Below, piece by piece: positions 35,827 to 45,383 of a DNA stretch of 64,000 bases (position 1 is its first letter; every line of letters starts with the position of its first letter). The stretch comes from QHVT01 sp036399015 (GTDB lineage: Bacteria > Acidobacteriota > Thermoanaerobaculia > Gp7-AA8). The translations under genes and the position numbers were made by a program. Location: assembly GCA_036399015.1 (NCBI GenBank), contig DASWNW010000085.1, positions 8,732 through 72,731 on the forward strand. The letters run 5' to 3'. The notes beneath the pieces were generated by a model, which saw only the letters and a list, made by a program, of their open reading frames with translations, was not told where the DNA came from and did no database searches.

Positions 35827-36837
35827 TCACGACTCGCCGCGCGTCACATCTTTCCAGCGGAGCCCTTCACGCGCCGCCAGCCCCAGGCCGAGAACCAGCA
35901 CCGGCAGCGTGCCGATCATGTGGAACAGCACCGCCACCGCCACGCTCGACTCGACGTCGAACGCATAGAAGCGGGTGAGCACGAGCTGACACGCCTTATG
36001 GAACCCGCCGATCGCGCCCGGCGTCGGAATGGCCGCGCCGACCGTCGTCACGCCGGTAATGAAGAAGCTCGAGTCGAACGGCACCGAGCGGTCGAGCGAC
36101 TGCGCGGCGAACCAGAATTGCGACGTGAGGCACGCCCAGATGCCGGCGGTGCACAGCAGCACTTTCGCGAAGGCGGCCTTGTGGCGTGCAATCTCCAGCG
36201 TTTCGGTGAAGGTGTCGAAGAAATGCATCCAGGAGTCGCGGAAGCGCTGCGGCAGGATTTTTCCCAGCCATTCGTGCAGACGCCGGATGCTCGGCCGGAA
36301 GAACGTCAGGCCGAAAATCAGCACCGCCAGCGCGACCAGAATCGCCACCGAGGCGATCGCGCCGATGCGCACGATGTACAGCCAGGCGGTGATGTCGGGA
36401 TTGTGCGAAAACTCGTTCCAGCGGCGGAACGCAAAGTAAACAAAAAGAGACAGGATGCTGGTGAGGTCGAGCACCCGCTCGGTCAGGATCGTGCCGAGCG
36501 CGCCGGAGACGCGATGCGTGGTGCGGCGGGCCAGCAGCACCGGACGCGCCACGTCCGCCGCGCGGATCGGCAGGATGTTCGACAGCATGTAGCCGACCGA
36601 GTTCGCGAAGAACGTCGCATAGAACGGCGGAGGGTCGTCCGGATCGAGCAATGTCTGCCACCGTACAGTCCTCAGCAGCAGCGCGATGACATTGACGGTA
36701 AAGCCGACGGCGATCCACCCCAGGTGGGTGCGGCGGAGGATCTGACCCACCTCGCGCAGGTTCGCGTTCCGAAGGAAGAGCCAGAGAAAGAAAACCGTCA
36801 GGGCCGCGATGAACGCGAGCTGGAGCGTGCGCTTCAA
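35827..36837 (-). CDS. Flippase-like integral membrane protein (lysylphosphatidylglycerol synthase TM family)
   Basis: A 336-residue protein with about seven or eight transmembrane helices. The pattern matches the UPF0104/AglD-type family, related to the MprF membrane domain: LREVGQILRRTHLGWIAVGF near the N-terminus, RWQTLLDP, the SVGYMLSNILPIRAADVARPVLL segment, and IPTPGAIGGFHKACQLVL. Members are proposed to move lipid-linked substrates, but no specific activity is shown here. It is 15 bp from nrdR and 7 bp from the histidine kinase, all on the minus strand. A role in envelope lipid handling is inference. Confidence 0.85.
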   Translation of the reverse strand: MKRTLQLAFIAALTVFFLWLFLRNANLREVGQILRRTHLGWIAVGFTVNVIALLLRTVRWQTLLDPDDPPPFYATFFANSVGYMLSNILPIRAADVARPVLLARRTTHRVSGALGTILTERVLDLTSILSLFVYFAFRRWNEFSHNPDITAWLYIVRIGAIASVAILVALAVLIFGLTFFRPSIRRLHEWLGKILPQRFRDSWMHFFDTFTETLEIARHKAAFAKVLLCTAGIWACLTSQFWFAAQSLDRSVPFDSSFFITGVTTVGAAIPTPGAIGGFHKACQLVLTRFYAFDVESSVAVAVLFHMIGTLPVLVLGLGLAAREGLRWKDVTRGES

Positions 36838-36844
36838 ACGGCGC

Positions 36845-38173
36845 TCATCCTCTCACATCGCTCCTCATCGGCAGCCGCAGGCGCGCGACGGTCCCCCGCT
36901 CCGGCTCCGGGCGGTTCGACAGCGTCAGCACCCCGTCGTGCGCCTCGGCGATCTGCCGCGCCAGCGTGAGCCCGATCCCCGTCCCCCCCGGCTTGGTCGT
37001 GAAGAACGGGACGAAGAGGTTCGCGGTGCCGACGATGCCGGCGCCCTCGTCGATCACGCAGATCTCCACCACGTCCCCCGCCGCCCCCCACGTGATGACG
37101 ACGCCGCCGCCCGTCTCCAGCACCGCGTCGGCGCCGTTGCGCACGAGGTTGATGAGCAGTTGCTCGAGCTGATCGCCGTCCGCGCGGATGACCAGCTCCG
37201 GCCCCCGCTCCACCTGCACCGCGATGCGCGTCTCCAGCTCCGCCACCCGCTGCACGACGTCGCCGACGTTCACCGGCCGCAAGTCCGGGCGCGGCAGCCG
37301 CGCGAGCTGCGAGTACGCCTGGAGGAAGCGCGCCAGTCCGCCCGAGCGCTCGCTGATCACCTCCAGCCCCTGCTGCGCGTCGTCCTCCCAACCCTCCGGC
37401 CGCGGGTCGCGCGACAAGATCGAGGCGAGGCTCTCGGCGATCGAGCGGATCGGCGCGAGGGAGTTGTTCAACTCGTGCGAGAGCACGCGCACCAGCCGCT
37501 GCCACGCCTGCCGCTCCTCCTCCCGCAGGGTCCTGCTGAGGTCCGACATCGACAGCATCACGTGCGGCACGCCGTTCTCGCGGAACATCGTCCGCCGGAT
37601 CCGGAACCGCCCATGCCCGCCCGGCAGCACCACTTCGTCGGTGCGCGCCTCCGCGCCGGCGAGGAACGGCTGCAGCGCCAGGTCGGCGGCCGACCGCCCG
37701 TGCAACTGCTCCGCGGAGCGGCCGAGCAGCCGCTCGCCCGCGCGGTTCACCAGGCGCAGCTTCCCCGCCTCGTCGAACGTGAAGATCGCGGAGTCGATGT
37801 GCTCCAGCACCGACCGCACCAGCGCCGCCGCCTCCACCCCCTCCAGCCTCCGCGAGCGCAGCGCACGCGTGAGCAGGTTCAGCTCGCGCGCGACCTCGCC
37901 CATCCCGTCGTCGCGGTGCGATCCCCGCGCGCGGATGGAGTAGTCCTCCTCCCGGATCGCCGAGATGAGGTTCGCCAGCGTGCGCAGCCGGTACCCGAGC
38001 AGCGCCCGCACCACGGCAAACATGATCGCGAACGACAGCAGCGCGAGAACGGACATCGTCCAGCGCGTCGCCGCCGTCTGCTCCTCCCCGAACACGAGCC
38101 ACGCACCCGCGGCGATGAGCGGCGCGAGCGACGCGAGCACGGCGAGCGCGATTCTGTCCTCGAGGCGTTTCAA
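36845..38173 (-). CDS. NtrY-like sensor histidine kinase
   Basis: A 442-residue membrane sensor. Two hydrophobic helices (about 9-27 and 38-58), a HAMP-like linker (about 60-112), a PAS domain (about 115-215; FDEAGKLRLVNRAGERLLG), a HisKA domain with phosphoacceptor His in VLSHELNNSLAPI (about 230-242) and an HATPase_c domain (N box NLVRNGADAVLE; FFTTKPGGTGIGL). The LSHELNNSLAPI H-box is characteristic of the NtrB/NtrY class. It is transcribed after the response regulator gene, and a repeat element occupies the gap. The stimulus is unknown; there is hardly any periplasmic domain, so sensing is probably cytoplasmic or membrane-based. Confidence 0.93.
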   Translation of the reverse strand: MKRLEDRIALAVLASLAPLIAAGAWLVFGEEQTAATRWTMSVLALLSFAIMFAVVRALLGYRLRTLANLISAIREEDYSIRARGSHRDDGMGEVARELNLLTRALRSRRLEGVEAAALVRSVLEHIDSAIFTFDEAGKLRLVNRAGERLLGRSAEQLHGRSAADLALQPFLAGAEARTDEVVLPGGHGRFRIRRTMFRENGVPHVMLSMSDLSRTLREEERQAWQRLVRVLSHELNNSLAPIRSIAESLASILSRDPRPEGWEDDAQQGLEVISERSGGLARFLQAYSQLARLPRPDLRPVNVGDVVQRVAELETRIAVQVERGPELVIRADGDQLEQLLINLVRNGADAVLETGGGVVITWGAAGDVVEICVIDEGAGIVGTANLFVPFFTTKPGGTGIGLTLARQIAEAHDGVLTLSNRPEPERGTVARLRLPMRSDVRG

Positions 38174-38176
38174 CTT

Positions 38177-38275
38177 GGTTCCTCGGAGTTCCTCGGGTTC
38201 CTCGGGGTTCCTCGGAGTTTCTGCAACCGTCCCCCGCCGAGGAACCCGAGGAACTCCGAGGAACTCCGAGGAACC
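38177..38275. repeat. Inverted 9-10-bp-word array element G (GTTCCTCGGA type)
   Basis: Four tandem words of GTTCCTCGGA or a 9-bp form (38178-38216) face four inverse-complement words of TCCGAGGAAC (38237-38274) across a 20-bp spacer. The element fills the whole 105-bp gap between the histidine kinase start and the response-regulator stop. The same word builds element H at 47857-47951. Confidence 0.94.
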
Positions 38276-38278
38276 GCC

Positions 38279-39634
38279 TCAAATCCCGTATCGCTGCATT
38301 CTCCGGTACATCGCGCTTCGGCTCAGCCCCAGGGCCTCGGCGGCGCGGCTCACGCTGCCTTCGCAGCGGGCGAGCGCCTTGCGGATCAGCACTACCTCCA
38401 CCTCCTCGAGACTCATCTCCTCGAGGCGCGGCGCGCGGTCGGGGGAGGCGAGGCCGAGGTCGGAGGCGCGGATGGTCGAGCCGCTCGCCATCAGCACCGC
38501 CCCCTCCACCGCGTGATCGAGCTCGCGCACGTTGCCCGGCCAGTGGTGGGCGAGGAGCGTCTTCATCGCCGCCTCGTCGAAGCCGCTGACGTCCTTCCGG
38601 TAGCGGCGCGCGTGCGCGGTGAGGAAGTGGCCGGCCAGCGGCGGGATGTCCTCGCGGCGGTCGCGCAGCGGCGGGATGTTGATCTCGACGGTCCGCAGGC
38701 GGAAGTAGAGGTCCTGCCGGAAACGGCCCCCCTCCACCTCCGCCTCGAGCGGCGCGTTCGTGGCGGAGAGCAGCCGCACGTCCGCCTTGCGCGTCTGCGA
38801 CGACCCGACGCGCTCGAACTCCCCCGTCTCCAGCACCCGCAGCAGCTTCGCCTGCTGCGCCGGCGGCACGTTCGCGATCTCGTCGAGAAAGAGCGTCCCC
38901 TGGTCGGCGAGCTCGAACCGCCCGACGCGGTCCTGCCGCGCGTCGGTGAACGCCCCCTTCACATGTCCGAACAGCTCCGACTCGAAGAGCGTCGCGGCGA
39001 GGCCGCCGACGTTGACCGATACGAGCGGCCGCGCCGCCCGGTGCGACGACGCGTGCAGCGCCCGCGCGACGACGCCTTTGCCGGTGCCGTTCTCGCCGGT
39101 GATCAGCACGCTCGCGTCCGACGGGCCGAGGCGCTCGATCTTCTCCAGCACCGGCCGCATGGCGCGCGACTCGGCGATCACCGTCGGCCGCTTCGACTGA
39201 TCGCCGCGCAGCACCCGGTTCTCCGATTCGAGCCGCTGTCCGCGCCGCAGCGCCCGCCCGAGCTCGACCTGCGCGCGCAGCGTCGCCAGCAGCTTCCCGT
39301 TCTCCCACGGCTTCTGCACGAAGTCGCGCGCGCCGAGGCGCATCGCGGCGACAGCGACGTCGACCGAGCTCCAGGCGGTCATGACCACGACCGGCAGCAG
39401 CTCGTCGTACGCGTGCAGCCGTTCCAGCAGCTCCAGCCCCTCGGCGCCGCTGGTCGTGTCACGGGCGTAATTGAGGTCGAGCAGCACGACGTCGAACGTG
39501 CGCGCCTCCACCGCCCGCAGCACGGCCGCGGGCGAGCTCACCGTCTCGACCTCGAAGCCCTCGCTGCGCAGCAGCAGGCGGATCGCGGAGAGGACCTGTG
39601 GCTGGTCGTCGGCGGCCAGGACGCGCGGCGTCAT
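38279..39634 (-). CDS. NtrC-family response regulator with atypical GAFTDA loop
   Basis: A 451-residue regulator. The receiver (1-120) has Asp9/Asp10, phosphoacceptor Asp53 (VLLDLNY), and Lys108. The AAA+ domain has Walker A GENGTGKG (180-187), Walker B LFLDEIAN, and a Fis-type HTH at the C-terminus (EGSVSRAAEALGLSRSAMYRRMQRYGI in pieces). The sigma-54-contacting loop, normally GAFTGA, reads GAFTDA (227-232). The start at 39634 is preferred because GGGGG precedes it; an ATG nine bases upstream is possible. The upstream ABC permease gene ends 11 bp away. Paired with the adjacent histidine kinase. Confidence 0.93.
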   Translation of the reverse strand: MTPRVLAADDQPQVLSAIRLLLRSEGFEVETVSSPAAVLRAVEARTFDVVLLDLNYARDTTSGAEGLELLERLHAYDELLPVVVMTAWSSVDVAVAAMRLGARDFVQKPWENGKLLATLRAQVELGRALRRGQRLESENRVLRGDQSKRPTVIAESRAMRPVLEKIERLGPSDASVLITGENGTGKGVVARALHASSHRAARPLVSVNVGGLAATLFESELFGHVKGAFTDARQDRVGRFELADQGTLFLDEIANVPPAQQAKLLRVLETGEFERVGSSQTRKADVRLLSATNAPLEAEVEGGRFRQDLYFRLRTVEINIPPLRDRREDIPPLAGHFLTAHARRYRKDVSGFDEAAMKTLLAHHWPGNVRELDHAVEGAVLMASGSTIRASDLGLASPDRAPRLEEMSLEEVEVVLIRKALARCEGSVSRAAEALGLSRSAMYRRMQRYGI

Positions 39635-39645
39635 CACCCCCATTG

Positions 39646-42054
39646 TCACTCGACATAGAGCGCGACGGCAGGATCGAGCCGCACCGCCCGCCGCACCGGC
39701 ACCCACGCCGCCAGCAGCGCGATCGCGCCGAGCAGCAGCGGGACGGCGGTGTAGATGACCGGGTCGTGTGTGCTGATCTGGTAGACGACGCTCTGCAGGA
39801 AGCGCCCCGCGACCACCGCGCCGGCGAGGCCGATGACGATCCCCACCGCCGCCACCACCGCGGCGCGGCCGAGCACCAGCCGCACGATCTCGCCGTTCGT
39901 CGCGCCGAGGGCCACCCGCACGCCGATCTCGTTCGTGCGCTGCTGCACCTGGTAGGCGATCAGCGCGTACAGCCCAATCGCCGCGAGCAGCAGCGCGATG
40001 ATCCCGAACGCGGAGGTGAGCATCGCCTGGAACTTCGGCATCGAGACCGTCCGCTCGAGCGTCACGTCCATCGTCTCCACGTCGTACAGCGCGATGTCGG
40101 GATCGACCTGCCGGACCGCCGCGCGCACCGCCGCGACGGTGGCGCCGAGGTCGTGCTTCGCGCGGACGACCAGCGTCACGTTGCTCATCGGCAGCCGTGA
40201 GATCGGGCCGTAGAGCGCCGGCTCCGGGTCGCTGAGCGGCCCGCCGAAACGCTCGCCGCGCACGACGCCGACGATCGTGCTCTCCTTGCCCCAGAAGATC
40301 AGCTTCTTCCCGACCGCCTCCTCCCGCGGGAAGTAGCGCTTCGCCAGCGCCTCGTTCACCACGATGGTCGGCGGCGCGCCGGGGCGGTCGTCGCGCGTCA
40401 GCGTCCGTCCGCGCAGCAGCGTGATCCCGAGCGTCTCGAAGTAGCCGGGGGACACCGGACGGACCCCCACCTCGTCTTTCGGCCCGCCGCTGTCCGGCTG
40501 CCCGAGGACCGTGATCTGCGAGGTGAAGTTGCGCTCGAGCGGATGCGCCATCCCGAGCGCCACGCTCGCCACGCCCGGCACGGTGGAGACGCGCTCGAGC
40601 AGCCGGTCATAGAAGTTCACCGCCGCCGGCCAGTTCGGATAGTCGGCGCGCCCCGGCGGCGGGTACTTCGCCTCCGGCAGCGTCATCGAGAGCGTGACCA
40701 CGTCCGCCGTGCGCACCCCGACGTCGACCGCGAGGAGGCCGGCGAGGCTCTTCAGCAGCAGGCCGGCGGTGATGACCAGCACGACCGCGAGCGCCACCTC
40801 CGCGACCACCAGCACGCTCCGCCCCGCGGTGCGCGTGCCGCGGATGGCGACGCGCATGCTGCCCAGCGCCAGCGCCGGCTGGACGTTCGAGGTGCGGATC
40901 GCCGGGATGACGCCGAAGAGGAGCGCCGACAACAGCGCCGCCGCGACGGCGAAGCCGAGCACCGGGAGGTTCATGCCGATGTTGCCGCCGCGCGGCATCG
41001 CCGGCGCGACCGCGATCAGCGCGCGCGTCGCCCACCACGCCACCGCGATGCCGAGCGCGCCGCCGAGCGCCGCCAGCACTCCGCTCTCGGTCAGGAGCTG
41101 CCGCACGAGCCGCGCGCGCGACGCGCCGAGGCTGGCGCGGATCGCCAGCTCGCGCGCACGGGTGTCGGCGCGGGCGAGCATCAGCCCCGCCACGTTGATG
41201 CAGGCGATCAGCAGCACCGCGAGGACCGCCGCGCCGAGGATGTAGAGGCGCGGCCGCGCGTCGCGCACGAGCGCGTCGAGCAGCGGCTCGACGAAGACGC
41301 CGCGTCCCTTGTTGTCGGCCGGATACTGCAGCGCCAGACGCTGCGCGATCGCGTTCATCTCGCTCTCGGCCTGCTCGCGCGCCACGCCGTCCTTCAGCCG
41401 TCCGATGACGTAGACGTTGTGGACGCCGCGCACCTCACCCAGCGGATGGACGGCCGCGGTCAGCGGGATCCAGAAGTCGGTCGTCGCCCATCGCGACACG
41501 GCAGGGACGTCGGGTACGACGCCGACGATCGTGTGCACCTTCCCGTCGAGCGTGACCCGCCGCCCGACGACGTCCGCCGCGGCGAACCTCCGCCGCCGCA
41601 TCGAGTCGCTGATCAGCGCCACCGCCTCCGCCCCGGTGCGGTCGTCCGTGACGGCGAACGTCCGTCCGGCGACCGGCCGCACGCCGATCAGGCCGAAGAG
41701 GGTGTGCGAGGCGCCCATCACGTTCACCCGCTCCGCCTCCGAGCCTGGCTCGGTGAGGTTGAACTGTTTCGCGGTCGTGGCGCCGAGGGCGCTGAACGCG
41801 CGCTGCTGACGCGTCCAGTCGGCGTAGTCGGGCATCGACGCCCCCTCGCGATAGCTGGCGTTGTGCGCGTCGGTCTCCCAGACGCGCATGAGGCGGTCCG
41901 CCTCCGGGAACGGCAGCGGCTCGAGCACGACCGCGTAGAGGATGCTGAACATGGCGGTGTTGGCACCGATGGCCACGGCCAGGGTGACGATCACCGCCAC
42001 GGCGAAGCCGGGCGTGCGGAAGAGGTTGCGCAGTGCGATGCGGATGTCGTTCAT
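39646..42054 (-). CDS. ADOP/MacB-type FtsX-like permease
   Basis: An 802-residue permease with the architecture of the acidobacterial duplicated orphan permeases: N-terminal MacB_PCD-like domain after the first helix (MNDIRIALRNLFRTPGFAVAVIVTLAVAIGANTAMFSILY), two copies of the FtsX four-helix unit (about 270-400 and 680-795) and an extracytoplasmic domain between them. The C-terminal half keeps YALIAYQVQQRTNEIGVRVALGAT. Unlike orphan members it follows a second permease and an ATPase in one operon. The start follows GGAG. Substrate unknown; MacB-like efflux or lipoprotein release are possible. Confidence 0.9.
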   Translation of the reverse strand: MNDIRIALRNLFRTPGFAVAVIVTLAVAIGANTAMFSILYAVVLEPLPFPEADRLMRVWETDAHNASYREGASMPDYADWTRQQRAFSALGATTAKQFNLTEPGSEAERVNVMGASHTLFGLIGVRPVAGRTFAVTDDRTGAEAVALISDSMRRRRFAAADVVGRRVTLDGKVHTIVGVVPDVPAVSRWATTDFWIPLTAAVHPLGEVRGVHNVYVIGRLKDGVAREQAESEMNAIAQRLALQYPADNKGRGVFVEPLLDALVRDARPRLYILGAAVLAVLLIACINVAGLMLARADTRARELAIRASLGASRARLVRQLLTESGVLAALGGALGIAVAWWATRALIAVAPAMPRGGNIGMNLPVLGFAVAAALLSALLFGVIPAIRTSNVQPALALGSMRVAIRGTRTAGRSVLVVAEVALAVVLVITAGLLLKSLAGLLAVDVGVRTADVVTLSMTLPEAKYPPPGRADYPNWPAAVNFYDRLLERVSTVPGVASVALGMAHPLERNFTSQITVLGQPDSGGPKDEVGVRPVSPGYFETLGITLLRGRTLTRDDRPGAPPTIVVNEALAKRYFPREEAVGKKLIFWGKESTIVGVVRGERFGGPLSDPEPALYGPISRLPMSNVTLVVRAKHDLGATVAAVRAAVRQVDPDIALYDVETMDVTLERTVSMPKFQAMLTSAFGIIALLLAAIGLYALIAYQVQQRTNEIGVRVALGATNGEIVRLVLGRAAVVAAVGIVIGLAGAVVAGRFLQSVVYQISTHDPVIYTAVPLLLGAIALLAAWVPVRRAVRLDPAVALYVE

Positions 42055-42062
42055 GAGGTCTC

Positions 42063-44477
42063 CTACTCCGAGCCGAGGACCAGGGCGGGATCGGTGGTGG
42101 CGGCGCGCCACGCCGGGATCGAGGCGGCGAGGAGGCCGGTGACGGCGAGCAGCGTTGCCACGCCGAGGAGCGACACCGGGTCGTACGCGCCGATGCCGAA
42201 GAGCATCGTCTGCAGCACGCGATTCGTCAGCAGCGACAGCAGCGCCCCCGCCACCAGCCCCGCCGCCACCATGCGCATTCCTCGGCCAACGATAAAGGCG
42301 GCGATCTCCTGCTCGGTCGCGCCGAGCGCCATGCGCACGCCGATCTCCCGTCGCCGGCGCGCGACGTTCGTCGCCAGCACGCCCGCCAGTCCGACGGCGG
42401 CGAGCAGCAGCGCCGACACACCGAAGAGCGACAGCAGCGTCGTGCGCAGCTTCTGCGCGCCGAGCGAAGCGCCGACGACGTCCGCCAGCGGACGCGGGTT
42501 CATGACCGGCGCGTCGGGAGAGATCGAGGAGACGACCGCGCGGATGGCCGGCACGATCGCCGCCGCGTCCGCGTCCGTCCGCACCACCATCGTCGCGGAG
42601 CGCCGCCGCGGCGACTGCTTCCAGGGCACGTAGAACGTCTGCGCCGCCGGCTCGTCGATGCCCATGATCCGCGCGGCACGCGCGACGCCGACGATCAGGT
42701 GCGACTGGTCGTCCATGGCCATGACGCGCTGCCCGACCGCCGACCCTTCCGGCCAGTGGCGGCGGGCGAAGGTCTCGTCGACGATCACCACCCGCGGCGC
42801 GTCGCGGTCGTCGTCGCTGGTGAAGCCGCGTCCCGCGAGGATCGGGATGCCTACCGCCTCGAAGTAGCCCGGCGTGACGGTGCGCTGTTCGATCTGCAGC
42901 TCCTCGCCGGGCGGCGGCGCGGGCCGCCCTTCGATGGCGATGCGCATGCCGTTGAAGTCGCCGTCGAACGGCAGGATCGTCGTGGCGCCGGCCGCGGTGA
43001 CGCCCGGCACCTCCAGCAGCCGCCGCTCCAGCTCGTCGTAGAAGCGGGGCACCTCTTCGACGGTGCGATACGCACTCGACGGCGCCCGCACGCCGAACAC
43101 GAACGCGCCGCGGTAGTCGATGCCGGTATCGACCGACATGAGGTTCCAGAAGCTGCGCGCCACGAGCGCCGCGCCGGCGAGGAGCACCATCGAAAGCGCG
43201 ACCTGCACCACCACCAGCGACGCATGTGCGCCGAGGGCGGCGCCGTCCTCGCTCGCACCCCGGCCGCGCAGGTGAATGGCCTGCCAGCCGCGCCACTGCC
43301 GCATCGCCGGAATGGCGGCGACGAGGAGGGCCGCGAACAGGCCCGCGCCGAGGGCGAACGCGGCGACCGCCGGGTCGATCGACGCGCCGGCGACGCGGGG
43401 GATCGCGCCGGCCGCCGCGCGCGAGATCCAGCGGATGGCCGCGTGCGCGAAGAACGCGCCCAGCACCGCGCCGCTCAACCCGAGCAGCAGCGTCTCCGCG
43501 AGCAGCGGCAGGAAGAGGTTCCAGGGTCGCGCGCCGAGCGCGGAGCGCACCGCCAGCTCCGCGTTGCGGCTCGACACGCGCGCCAGCATCAGGTTCGCCA
43601 CGTTCACGCACGCCATCGCCAGGAGCAGCAGCACCGCGGCGAAGAGGAGCCAGATCGGCTGCCGCACCGTCTCGGTGATCCGCGCGTGCAGCGGCACGAC
43701 CCTCATGCCCCGGCCGCTGTTCGAGTCGGGGTAGGTCTTCTCCAGCCGCTTCCCGATCGCCGCCACCCGCGCCGCCGCCTGCTCCGCGGTGACGCCCGGC
43801 CGCAGCCGCGCGATCGCCGTGAACGAGCGGCCGCTGCGCGTGACCTGATTGGTTGCGAGGTCGATCGCCAGCGTCGTCCAGATCTCGACCGGCGCGGTGT
43901 TGTCGCCGAGATACGGGTGCTCGAAGTCGGGGCCGAGGACGCCAATGACGGTCAGCGTGCCGGCGTCGAGGCGGATCGGCTGTCCGACGATCGACGGATC
44001 GGCGCCGAACTTGCGGCGCCAGAGGCTGTAACTGAGGATCGCCGTGGTGTCGTTGCCGGGGGTGTCTTCGTGCCGCTGGAACAACCGCCCGTGCAGCGGC
44101 CGGATGCCGAGGACGTCGAAGAAGCCGCTCTCCACCGCCGCTCCCACCAGCACCTCCGGCTCGCCCGCGCCGACGAGCGACGGGCTCCACTCGTCGTACG
44201 CGGCGGCTCGCTCGAATGCGTTGCTCTGCGCGACGGCGTCGAGGTAGTCGGGATACGACACCGGATGATGCCGTCCCTCGGTGTCCCCCACTTTGCTGCC
44301 GAGGAAGCGGACGATGCGCTCCGGGTCGCGGTACGGCAGCGGCTCGAGGAGCACCGCACGGGCGATGCTGAACACCGCGGTCGCGGCGCCGACGGCGAGC
44401 GTCAGCGTGGCCAGCGCGGCGAGGGTGAAGCCGGGCGCGCGGAGGAGGCCGCGCAGGGCGATGCGGAAGTCGTTCAT
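42063..44477 (-). CDS. ADOP/MacB-type FtsX-like permease, paralogue
   Basis: An 804-residue paralogue of the downstream permease, with the matching N-terminus MNDFRIALRGLLRAPGFTL and helix AALATLTLAVGAATAVFSIARAVLLEPLP, a periplasmic MacB-like domain, two FtsX units and the terminal GVLATNVARRRREIGVRMALGAT stretch. It overlaps the ATPase gene by four bases (ATGA) and ends 8 bp before the next permease. The two permeases and single ATPase could make a heteromeric transporter, whereas MacB is a homodimer. Several antisense frames through this region are open only because of the GC content. Confidence 0.9.
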   Translation of the reverse strand: MNDFRIALRGLLRAPGFTLAALATLTLAVGAATAVFSIARAVLLEPLPYRDPERIVRFLGSKVGDTEGRHHPVSYPDYLDAVAQSNAFERAAAYDEWSPSLVGAGEPEVLVGAAVESGFFDVLGIRPLHGRLFQRHEDTPGNDTTAILSYSLWRRKFGADPSIVGQPIRLDAGTLTVIGVLGPDFEHPYLGDNTAPVEIWTTLAIDLATNQVTRSGRSFTAIARLRPGVTAEQAAARVAAIGKRLEKTYPDSNSGRGMRVVPLHARITETVRQPIWLLFAAVLLLLAMACVNVANLMLARVSSRNAELAVRSALGARPWNLFLPLLAETLLLGLSGAVLGAFFAHAAIRWISRAAAGAIPRVAGASIDPAVAAFALGAGLFAALLVAAIPAMRQWRGWQAIHLRGRGASEDGAALGAHASLVVVQVALSMVLLAGAALVARSFWNLMSVDTGIDYRGAFVFGVRAPSSAYRTVEEVPRFYDELERRLLEVPGVTAAGATTILPFDGDFNGMRIAIEGRPAPPPGEELQIEQRTVTPGYFEAVGIPILAGRGFTSDDDRDAPRVVIVDETFARRHWPEGSAVGQRVMAMDDQSHLIVGVARAARIMGIDEPAAQTFYVPWKQSPRRRSATMVVRTDADAAAIVPAIRAVVSSISPDAPVMNPRPLADVVGASLGAQKLRTTLLSLFGVSALLLAAVGLAGVLATNVARRRREIGVRMALGATEQEIAAFIVGRGMRMVAAGLVAGALLSLLTNRVLQTMLFGIGAYDPVSLLGVATLLAVTGLLAASIPAWRAATTDPALVLGSE

Positions 44478-45205
44478 CGCGCCACCTCGAAGCCGCTCTC
44501 GCGCGGCTCGCGCTCGTCGAACCGCATCCGCTCCTCCTCCACGACGCGGCCGTCGAAGAGATGCACGGTGCGCTCGGCGTGCCTCGCGTAGCGCGGATCG
44601 TGCGTGACCATGCAGACGGTCGCGCCGTCGCGGTGCAGCTCGCGGAGGAGACCCATGACCGCGTCGCCGTTGCGCGAGTCGAGGTTGCCGGTCGGCTCGT
44701 CGGCCAGGACGATGGAGGGCTCGCCGACGATCGCGCGGGCGACCGCCACGCGCTGCTGCTGCCCGCCGCTGAGCTGTCCCGGGAAGTGGTTCATCCGGTG
44801 AGCCATCCCGACGCGCTCCAGCGCCGCCTCCGCGCGCCGCCTCCGCTCGGCCGGCGGCACCTTCCGGTAGGCGAGCGGCAGCTCGACGTTCTGCGAGACG
44901 GTGAGGTCGCCGATGAGGTTGAAGCTCTGGAAGACGAAGCCGACTTCGCGGTTGCGGATGCGGGCGCGCTCCAGCCGCGAGAGGCGCGCCACCGGCGTAC
45001 CGTTCAGCGTGTAGTCGCCCGTGGTGGGCGCGTGCAGGAGACCGAGAATGGAGAGGAGCGTCGACTTTCCGCAGCCCGAGGGTCCGGCGATGGAGACGTA
45101 CTCCCCCTCCTCGATGTCGAGATGGACGCCGTCGAGCGCGTGCGTCTCGATCTCGTCGGTATAGAACACCTTGGTCAGTCCCTGCAGATGAATCAGTGGC
45201 GGCAT
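44474..45205 (-). CDS. ABC transporter ATP-binding protein (MacB/LolD type)
   Basis: A 243-residue ATPase with Walker A GPSGCGKST (about 41-49), Q-loop FQSFN, signature LSGGQQQR (about 144-151), Walker B SIVLADEPTGNLD and H-loop VTHD. The DEPTGNLDS wording is typical of MacB/LolD-type subunits that pair with FtsX-like permeases. The ATG at 45205 (MPPLIHLQGLTKVF) follows GGGCGAGG and is preferred over the upstream in-frame start at 45244. First gene of the ABC operon. Confidence 0.95.
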   Translation of the reverse strand: MPPLIHLQGLTKVFYTDEIETHALDGVHLDIEEGEYVSIAGPSGCGKSTLLSILGLLHAPTTGDYTLNGTPVARLSRLERARIRNREVGFVFQSFNLIGDLTVSQNVELPLAYRKVPPAERRRRAEAALERVGMAHRMNHFPGQLSGGQQQRVAVARAIVGEPSIVLADEPTGNLDSRNGDAVMGLLRELHRDGATVCMVTHDPRYARHAERTVHLFDGRVVEEERMRFDEREPRESGFEVAR

Positions 45206-45383
45206 GCCTCGCCCTTTCCAACCGCGATGCCATCTCCGCGGCAAGTCTTTTCAATGAGTTACGCATCGAGCCGCCGCGGCGGCGTTCCGGCCGTGGGACC
45301 GCCGCGCGCGAAAATGGGACGCCGCGTGCAATGTCCGGCACCGTACAGTCACCGTCAGTAAAATGCCGTGTTCACAGCCGTCG

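Noticed and set aside
39646..44190. A 1514-residue open frame on the minus strand across two permease genes
   Set aside because: Only the last 802 residues are a real protein (start 42054). The first part is the out-of-frame reading of the other permease, shown by its Arg/Gly/Ala-rich composition.
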